Source of the DNA: Streptococcus sp. LPB0220
Lineage (GTDB): Bacteria; Bacillota; Bacilli; Lactobacillales; Streptococcaceae
Length of the DNA stretch: 64,000 nucleotides
Reading direction: 5' to 3'
NCBI RefSeq assembly: GCF_008727815.1
Contig: NZ_CP044230.1
Location: forward strand, 666,001-730,000
In this document: piece by piece, positions 58,032-64,000 of the stretch
Position numbering within the stretch: position 1 is the first letter of the stretch
Layout of the letters: each line of letters starts with the position of its first letter
Position numbers and translations under genes: made by a program
Notes under the pieces: generated by a model
The model's database searches: none
What the model saw: only the letters and a program-made list of their open reading frames with translations
What the model was told of the DNA's origin: nothing

Positions 58032-58156
58032 ATATTGAAAAAGTATTAAATCAATAGAGAAGAAATGATTAGTGGCAATCAGAGATGGTGTTGCAAAAAG
58101 AATATCTATACTGATTTCACTATCGACTGAGATTTAAATGAAAGTAGGAGGATTTG

Positions 58157-58654
58157 ATGGAAATCAAAAATCACTTTGGCGTTTACGGAGTCTGTGTTCA
58201 AGAAGGGAAACTGCTCTGCATTGAGAAAACGAGAGGACCTTATCAGCATCGTTTTGATTTACCTGGTGGTAGTCAAGAACCAGGTGAGGGACTGACAGAA
58301 ACCCTCAAGAGAGAAGTTCTGGAAGAGACAGGATATTCTCTTAGCAGTTATTCAAATCCTAGAATTTACGATGTGATGGTTCAAGAAGAAGGGAAAGACT
58401 TCGCTGTGCATCATATCATGGCCTTTTATGATATCGTAGTCGATTTCGAAGGCCCTCAACAATCCCTTCCTCAGGAGGTTCTTGATGGGACTAATGATTC
58501 AGCAAATGCAGTTTGGTTGAATGTGGAAGACATTACTGAAGACAATGGTTCTCCTTTAGTATTAAAGGTAAAGGCAGAGTTAGGAGGATTTCCAGAATTG
58601 GACATGACAAGCTATAGAAATTGGAAGGTGAAAGAAAAGAAGGAGAACAAATGA
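58157..58654 (+). CDS. NUDIX hydrolase
   Basis: 165-residue NUDIX enzyme. The Nudix box GGSQEPGEGLTETLKREV then LEETGY follows G-x5-E-x7-RE-x2-EE-x-G. It would hydrolyse a nucleoside diphosphate derivative; substrate not predictable. ATG 58157 follows AGGAGG at optimal spacing. Coupled by ATGA to the ASCH gene. Confidence 0.85.
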   Translation: MEIKNHFGVYGVCVQEGKLLCIEKTRGPYQHRFDLPGGSQEPGEGLTETLKREVLEETGYSLSSYSNPRIYDVMVQEEGKDFAVHHIMAFYDIVVDFEGPQQSLPQEVLDGTNDSANAVWLNVEDITEDNGSPLVLKVKAELGGFPELDMTSYRNWKVKEKKENK

Positions 58655-59091
58655 CACCTCAAGAAATGTGGAATGCCTACAAGCAAATCAACCCCTCTAT
58701 CGGAGATGAGATAGATGCCTGGGCTTTTGGAGTGGACCCAGACCTTTTAGCGGAACTGGTCTTTAAAGGCGAAAAAACAGCAACAGCCTCAGCCTACGAC
58801 CTTTATGCACTAGAAGACGAACCCCTTCCCCAAGAAGGAACCTTTGATGTTGTTTTAGACAGTAAGGATCAAGCTGTCTGCATTGTCGAAATTACAAAGG
58901 TTTCTGTTCAGCCTTTCCATCAAGTGTCAGCTGACCATGCCTATAAGGAAGGTGAAGGAGACAAATCTCTAGCTTATTGGCGTCAGGTTCATGAAGACTT
59001 TTTCAAAGACTGCTTAGGAGAAGCGGGACTAACTTTTACACCTGATAGCAAGGTGGTTTTAGAAGAATTTCGCAAGGTTTATCCATTATAG
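58651..59091 (+). CDS. ASCH-domain protein
   Basis: 146-residue ASCH (PUA-like) protein. Family features: DAWAFGVDPDLLAELVFKG, KTATASAYDLY, and a C-terminal YWRQVHEDFF. The fold binds RNA or nucleotides, and some members are N4-acetylcytidine amidohydrolases. ATGA-coupled to the NUDIX gene, hinting at shared nucleotide clean-up (inference). Confidence 0.82.
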   Translation: MTPQEMWNAYKQINPSIGDEIDAWAFGVDPDLLAELVFKGEKTATASAYDLYALEDEPLPQEGTFDVVLDSKDQAVCIVEITKVSVQPFHQVSADHAYKEGEGDKSLAYWRQVHEDFFKDCLGEAGLTFTPDSKVVLEEFRKVYPL

Positions 59092-59240
59092 AACACTTTT
59101 TTCTTTTAGAAAATCAGAAAAGAGAATAACTGTTTTCTATTAAAAAATAGCTAGTGATTGTGTCAAGCTAAAAATACTGCCCAGTTCTTAGAACTATTAA
59201 AAGATTTTTTGAGACTTTCCGCTGTGAGAAAAGTGCTTGA

Positions 59241-59283
59241 AACCTAAAGTTTCAAGCGCTCGGGAGTTTTGAAACTTTAGGTT
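59241..59283. repeat. 15-bp perfect inverted repeat
   Basis: AACCTAAAGTTTCAA and TTGAAACTTTAGGTT separated by 13 bases. Each arm is itself part of a smaller hairpin (GCTTGAAAC/GTTTCAAGC on the left side), so alternate folds exist. It is not followed by a T-run. Possibly a decayed mobile element end or RNA regulator. Confidence 0.6.
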
Positions 59284-59393
59284 CAAAACTAAATCATGGA
59301 ACTTCCTGGATTGCTGAAATCATCCACTGGATAATTTCACCTAATGTCCGTACTCACCTAAGGAAAGTCTCAACGAAGATATGATCTTAATCT

Positions 59394-59418
59394 AACTCTC
59401 CTTCTAGGAGAGTTTTTT
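59394..59418 (+). terminator. Terminator upstream of glmU
   Basis: Perfect stem AACTCTCC / GGAGAGTT with a 5-base loop and T-run. Confidence 0.8.
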
Positions 59419-59432
59419 GATCTGGGCCTTAT

Positions 59433-60873
<1,441 letters not shown>

Positions 60874-60882
60874 GAGATTCTC

Positions 60883-61428
60883 ATGCAATTTGAAGAAAAA
60901 ACCATTGAGCGCAAGGAGATTTATCAGGGACCGATTTTCCAAGTGGTCACTGATCAAGTAGAACTACCCGCTGGAAAAGGCCAAGCGCAGCGTGATTTAA
61001 TCTTCCATAACGGAGCAGTAGCGGTTTTGCCGATCACAGAAGATGGGAAAACGATCTTGGTCAAGCAGTACCGCAAGGCGATTGAAAGGACCTCGGTGGA
61101 GATTCCAGCAGGGAAGTTAGAAAAGGGAGAAAATGCAGATCCTAAAGCAGCTGCTCTGCGTGAATTGGAAGAAGAAATTGGCTACACAGCGGATCTAGAG
61201 TTGTTGTATGATTTTTATTCAGCCATTGGATTTTGTAATGAGCGAATCAAACTTTATGGTGCGACCAACTTGAAAAAGGTGGAAAATCCACGTCCACAAG
61301 ATGCGGATGAGACCTTAGAGTTATTAGAAGTGACCTTGAAGGAAGCGAAAGATTTGATCCTTTCTGGTGAAATCTGTGATGCCAAGACCATTATGGCTAT
61401 CCAATATTGGGACTTAATCAATAAATAG
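60883..61428 (+). CDS. nudF: ADP-ribose pyrophosphatase (NUDIX)
   Basis: 181-residue NUDIX hydrolase of the ADP-ribose pyrophosphatase type. Box: [16 protein letters not shown] then RELEEEIGY; upstream VRQYR-like motif KQYRKAIE and EIPAGKLE mark the ADPRase subgroup. It follows glmU by 9 bases in the operon and cleaves ADP-ribose or similar to AMP and ribose-5-phosphate. Confidence 0.88.
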   Translation: MQFEEKTIERKEIYQGPIFQVVTDQVELPAGKGQAQRDLIFHNGAVAVLPITEDGKTILVKQYRKAIERTSVEIPAGKLEKGENADPKAAALRELEEEIGYTADLELLYDFYSAIGFCNERIKLYGATNLKKVENPRPQDADETLELLEVTLKEAKDLILSGEICDAKTIMAIQYWDLINK

Positions 61429-61439
61429 AGGAGGATCCG

Positions 61440-61775
61440 ATGGGAAAACCTTTATTAACCGATGAAATGATTGAACGAGCAAGGCGAGGTGAGGACATCA
61501 CCGGTCCTAATATGGTCGATGCGGAAGAGACGAAAATTATTCGGACAGACCACAGAGGATTTGGCTATGAACGTCCTATGAGAGAGAGTCGTATGGAGCG
61601 TCCACAAGAGCGTTATTCTCAGGATACTGTGCAGATCCAAGTGGAGCCCACAGTGACCAAGAGTCGTCGCATTGAAGAACGCAAACAAAGTGTGGTCCAA
61701 TCCAAACTCAATAAGATTTTGTTCTGGATCATTGTGCTCCTCATTGTTTTAATTATTGCTATTTGGCGTCTATAA
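61440..61775 (+). CDS. macP: Cell wall synthase accessory phosphoprotein MacP
   Basis: 111-residue single-pass membrane protein. The opening [20 protein letters not shown], a charged cytoplasmic region and a C-terminal transmembrane helix (~90-110, [17 protein letters not shown]) match streptococcal MacP, a StkP kinase substrate that activates the class A penicillin-binding protein PBP2a. The Thr in EDITGP region or nearby may be the phosphosite, by family. Located in the same operon context (between nudix and mtnN) as in pneumococci. Confidence 0.87.
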   Translation: MGKPLLTDEMIERARRGEDITGPNMVDAEETKIIRTDHRGFGYERPMRESRMERPQERYSQDTVQIQVEPTVTKSRRIEERKQSVVQSKLNKILFWIIVLLIVLIIAIWRL

Positions 61776-61799
61776 GGTCGTCACAAGGAGAGAAAAGAC

Positions 61800-62492
61800 A
61801 TGAAAATTGGAATTATCGCAGCCATGCCCCAGGAGTTGAAGATCCTGGTTGAAGCCCTTGAAAATGGGGAAAAGCATCTGCGTCTTGGAAAAGTCTACTA
61901 TACAGGATCAATTGGACGCCATGAGGTCGTTTTGGTTGAAAGTGGTATCGGAAAAGTCATGTCAGCTATGAGTGTAGCAGTCTTGGCCAACGATTTTAAG
62001 GTGGAAGCCATTATCAATACGGGTTCTGCAGGTGCCGTTGCCCCAGGGATGGCTGTTGGAGATATCGTTCTTGCGAACAAATTGGCCTATCATGATGTGG
62101 ATGTGACAGCCTTTGGCTATAAGTATGGTCAAATGGCAGGCCAACCGCTTTACTTTGAATCTAGTCGCTATTTCGTATCAGAAATGAAAAAAGTTCTGGA
62201 GGAAGAAGCTGCAACCACACATGTGGGCTTGATTACAACAGGAGATAGCTTTATCGCGAGTGAAGAAAAAGTCGCAGCAATTCGGGAGCATTTCCCAGAA
62301 GTCTTGGCCGTTGAGATGGAAGGAGCAGCTATTGCTCAGGCCGCTCATGCAGCTGGCCGTCCCTTCATGGTTATTCGGGCTATGAGTGATACGGCCGATC
62401 ACGCAGCCAATATCTCTTTTGATGAATTTATCGTAGAGGCTGGCGAACGCTCTGCTCAAACCTTGATTACCTTCTTGAAGAGATTGGTGTAG
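61800..62492 (+). CDS. mtnN: 5'-methylthioadenosine/S-adenosylhomocysteine nucleosidase
   Basis: 230-residue Pfs enzyme that cleaves MTA and SAH, recycling adenine and feeding the LuxS/AI-2 route. Typical motifs: GIIAAMPQELK at the start, NTGSAGAV near 78, VEMEGAAIAQ near 173 (ribose-binding Glu) and the catalytic Asp in RAMSDTAD near 197. AAGGAGAG upstream. Last gene of the glmU cluster. Confidence 0.94.
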   Translation: MKIGIIAAMPQELKILVEALENGEKHLRLGKVYYTGSIGRHEVVLVESGIGKVMSAMSVAVLANDFKVEAIINTGSAGAVAPGMAVGDIVLANKLAYHDVDVTAFGYKYGQMAGQPLYFESSRYFVSEMKKVLEEEAATTHVGLITTGDSFIASEEKVAAIREHFPEVLAVEMEGAAIAQAAHAAGRPFMVIRAMSDTADHAANISFDEFIVEAGERSAQTLITFLKRLV

Positions 62493-62514
62493 AAAAAATA
62501 TAGGGAAATTGAAC

Positions 62515-62823
62515 ATGTATCGTGAATCGTATTTTGATGGAGGCCTATTTTCATATATTGGCCATGTTTTATTAGCAACCTTCATTACAGTATTGACTTT
62601 GGGGATTTGTGCTCCTTGGGGCGTGTGCATTATGTATAACTGGAAAGTCAAGCATACCGTGATTGATGGTCGTCGTCAGTACTTTGACGGCACGGCTATG
62701 CAGTTATTTGGAAATTGGATCAAATGGTGGTTCTTTACCATCATTACATTTGGGATCTATGTGTTCTGGTTAAATATCAAGGTCACTCAATGGATTACCA
62801 AGCATACTCATTTTATAGACTAA
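62515..62823 (+). CDS. DUF898-like membrane protein
   Basis: 102-residue membrane protein: YFDGGLFSYIGHVLLATFI, LGICAPWGVCIMYNWK and GNWIKWWFFTIITFGIYVFW form two or three hydrophobic segments with repeated TLGIxxPW / TFGIYxFW elements as in DUF898. ATG 62515 has AGGGA eight bases upstream; TTG 62509 is too close to it. Function unknown. It may be co-transcribed with mtnN. Confidence 0.78.
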   Translation: MYRESYFDGGLFSYIGHVLLATFITVLTLGICAPWGVCIMYNWKVKHTVIDGRRQYFDGTAMQLFGNWIKWWFFTIITFGIYVFWLNIKVTQWITKHTHFID

Positions 62824-62827
62824 TTGA

Positions 62828-62858
62828 AAAGGACTCGTCTACGGACTAGTCTTTTTCT
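62828..62858 (+). terminator. Weak terminator after the DUF898 gene
   Basis: AAAGGACT can pair with AGTCTTTTT (one G-T pair) across a 12-base loop, followed by a T-run. Moderate support only. Confidence 0.45.
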
Positions 62859-62891
62859 GAAGCCGATTTTTTCAGAAATAGGGAACTTTCA

Positions 62892-62900
62892 TGCTATAAT
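62892..62900 (+). promoter_or_regulatory. Extended -10 promoter of nth
   Basis: TGCTATAAT, extended -10, 28 bases before the start codon, with AAAGGAGAG as ribosome site. Confidence 0.6.
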
Positions 62901-62927
62901 AAAGACTAGTAATGTAAAGGAGAGAAT

Positions 62928-63551
62928 ATGGTTTTATCAAAGAAACGGGCACGTCATGTGATCGAAGAAATTATCGCCCTCTTTCCAGATGCCAAGCCAA
63001 GTCTGGATTTTCGTAATCATTTTGAATTACTAGTAGCAGTCATGCTCTCAGCTCAGACGACAGACGCGGCTGTTAACAAAGCGACACCAGGTTTGTTTGC
63101 GGCTTTTCCAACCCCGCAAGCCATGGCAGCAGCCAGTGAAGCCGATATCGCCAAGCATATTTCTAAATTAGGCCTCTATCGAAATAAGGCCAAATTTCTC
63201 AAAAAATGTGCCCAACAATTGTTAGACAATTTTGATGGGCAAGTGCCTCAGACTCGTGAAGAGTTAGAAAGTCTAGCAGGAGTAGGACGCAAGACAGCCA
63301 ATGTTGTCATGAGTGTAGGTTTTGGTATTCCAGCTTTTGCTGTCGATACCCATGTGGAGCGGGTCTGCAAGCACCATGATATTGTCAAGAAATCAGCGAC
63401 GCCATTAGAAGTTGAAAAGCGTGTCATGGATGTTCTGCCAAAGAGCGAATGGCTAGCTGCCCATCAAGCCATGATTTACTTTGGACGGGCTATTTGCCAT
63501 CCTAAAAATCCTGAATGTGACCAGTACCCACAACTCTATCATTTTGATTAG
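62928..63551 (+). CDS. nth: Endonuclease III lacking a full [4Fe-4S] site
   Basis: 207-residue DNA glycosylase/AP lyase for oxidised pyrimidines. Helix-hairpin-helix LAGVGRKTANVV with catalytic Lys near 120 and the Asp in AVDTHVERV near 138 are intact. The usual C-terminal cluster pattern C-x6-C-x2-C-x5-C is reduced: here CHPKNPEC is followed by DQYPQLYHFD, so only two of four Cys remain and the protein ends there. It should fold without the iron-sulphur cluster. Followed by its own terminator. Confidence 0.9.
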   Translation: MVLSKKRARHVIEEIIALFPDAKPSLDFRNHFELLVAVMLSAQTTDAAVNKATPGLFAAFPTPQAMAAASEADIAKHISKLGLYRNKAKFLKKCAQQLLDNFDGQVPQTREELESLAGVGRKTANVVMSVGFGIPAFAVDTHVERVCKHHDIVKKSATPLEVEKRVMDVLPKSEWLAAHQAMIYFGRAICHPKNPECDQYPQLYHFD

Positions 63552-63560
63552 GAATCAGTT

Positions 63561-63590
63561 CCTCTGCTCGAAAGAGCAGAGGTTCTTTTT
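63561..63590 (+). terminator. Terminator after nth
   Basis: Perfect 9-bp stem CCTCTGCTC / GAGCAGAGG with GAAA loop and T-rich run. Confidence 0.9.
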
Positions 63591-63759
63591 TGTGATGAAA
63601 CGTATATTTATTAAAAGGATTGAAAGGTGATTTCTTTGTTAGATCTGGTGGTAGGTGCCTAGATTCCCCTATCAGGCTTCTTTGAGATCGATTTCAAGAT
63701 ACTTTTTCTTTATATCTTATTATATTCATTCAGAAATAACGAACTTTTTTAAAATAAAT

Positions 63760-63788
63760 TTGGTTTTTTTTAAGAAATAGTGTATAAT
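63760..63788 (+). promoter_or_regulatory. Promoter of the second oligopeptide-binding gene
   Basis: TTGGTT (63760-63765), 17 bases, TATAAT (63783-63788) with a TG one base before it; 30 bases upstream of the start codon. Confidence 0.7.
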
Positions 63789-63817
63789 GGTAGAAAATCT
63801 AACATAAGGAGATAGTG

Positions 63818-64000
63818 ATGAAAGCAAAAAAACTGTTAGCTCTTGCAGGAGTTTCTGTTGCAGGTGCCTTTCTTTTAGCAGCATGTGGCGGTGGTAGTAG
63901 CAATCAAGCAACTTACTCATTCGTCTATTCAGCGGATCCAAATACCTTAGATTACATCGCTGCAACTCGTACAACAACTTCAGATGTCACAAGTAACCTT
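63818..64000 (+). CDS. Oligopeptide-binding lipoprotein (3' end outside window)
   Basis: First 61 codons of an SBP_bac_5 lipoprotein. Signal peptide with lipobox LAAC at residues ~21-24, then a Gly/Ser spacer and YSFVYSADPNTLDYIAATRT, clearly similar to the mature start of the protein at 48984-50948 (YNYVYGTDPDSLNYLTSNRS). AAGGAG supports ATG 63818. Probably a second AmiA/AliA/AliB-type peptide receptor. Confidence 0.85.
   Translation, partial: MKAKKLLALAGVSVAGAFLLAACGGGSSNQATYSFVYSADPNTLDYIAATRTTTSDVTSNL

Overview
The window reads as low-GC Gram-positive DNA from an oral viridans-type Streptococcus. Supporting signs are extended -10 promoters of the TGnTATAAT type, AGGAGG-type ribosome sites, a glmU-nudix-macP-mtnN gene string (macP is a streptococcal cell-wall gene), AliA/AmiA-type oligopeptide-binding lipoproteins and LPXTG surface anchoring. 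Species cannot be fixed from sequence reading alone.

Bases 1 to about 35.8 kb are most of a tailed (siphovirus) prophage; its left end, with integrase and lysogeny genes, lies outside the window. Order: recombination and replication (Sak4-like ATPase, DUF669 ssDNA-binding-like protein, DEAD/DEAH helicase, an LPXTG adhesin, a cytosine methyltransferase, a primase-helicase, RusA); a chain of tiny, translationally coupled accessory genes (8.7-11.3 kb); a RinA/ArpU-type late regulator; a structured non-coding stretch (11.8-12.1 kb); ParB/DUF4417 protein and packaging genes (12.1-17.8 kb); scaffold, capsid, connectors and tail (18.2-31.5 kb); holin and amidase (32.3-33.9 kb); and, unusually placed after the endolysin, a BppU-like baseplate/fibre set (34.0-35.7 kb). 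The prophage ends near 35.7-35.9 kb in terminators and short direct repeats.

From 36 kb on is host chromosome: a hydroxyacid dehydrogenase; an Rpn-family nuclease with a tetrapeptide repeat tail; an FMN reductase; a VIT-family metal transporter; a DHA2 drug exporter; an orphan PTS IIC-like permease with a DUF915 hydrolase; two lipoproteins; a BceAB-type transporter; an oligopeptide-binding lipoprotein; a PadR regulator with two HAAS-type membrane proteins (the first cut by an in-frame TGA); an amino-acid permease; a DUF2829 (Tad2-like) protein overlapping an SDR dehydrogenase; an A+T-rich MacB-type ABC pair; NUDIX and ASCH genes; the glmU-nudix-macP-mtnN cluster; a DUF898 protein; endonuclease III; and the start of a second oligopeptide-binding lipoprotein. 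Two near-identical copies of a ~178 bp mobile-looking repeat lie in opposite orientation at 36.9 and 53.2 kb.

The most interesting observations are: a phage-borne, sortase-anchored adhesin in the replication module whose N-terminal coding region also holds a plausible out-of-frame coiled-coil gene with its own ribosome site; three adjacent inverted repeats rich in GTCC/GGAC just after the primase-helicase (candidate origin), sharing a 13-nt motif with the 11.9 kb region; a tRNA-like acceptor plus T-arm there without recognisable D or anticodon arms; and a chromosomal DUF2829 protein related to Thoeris anti-defence proteins.
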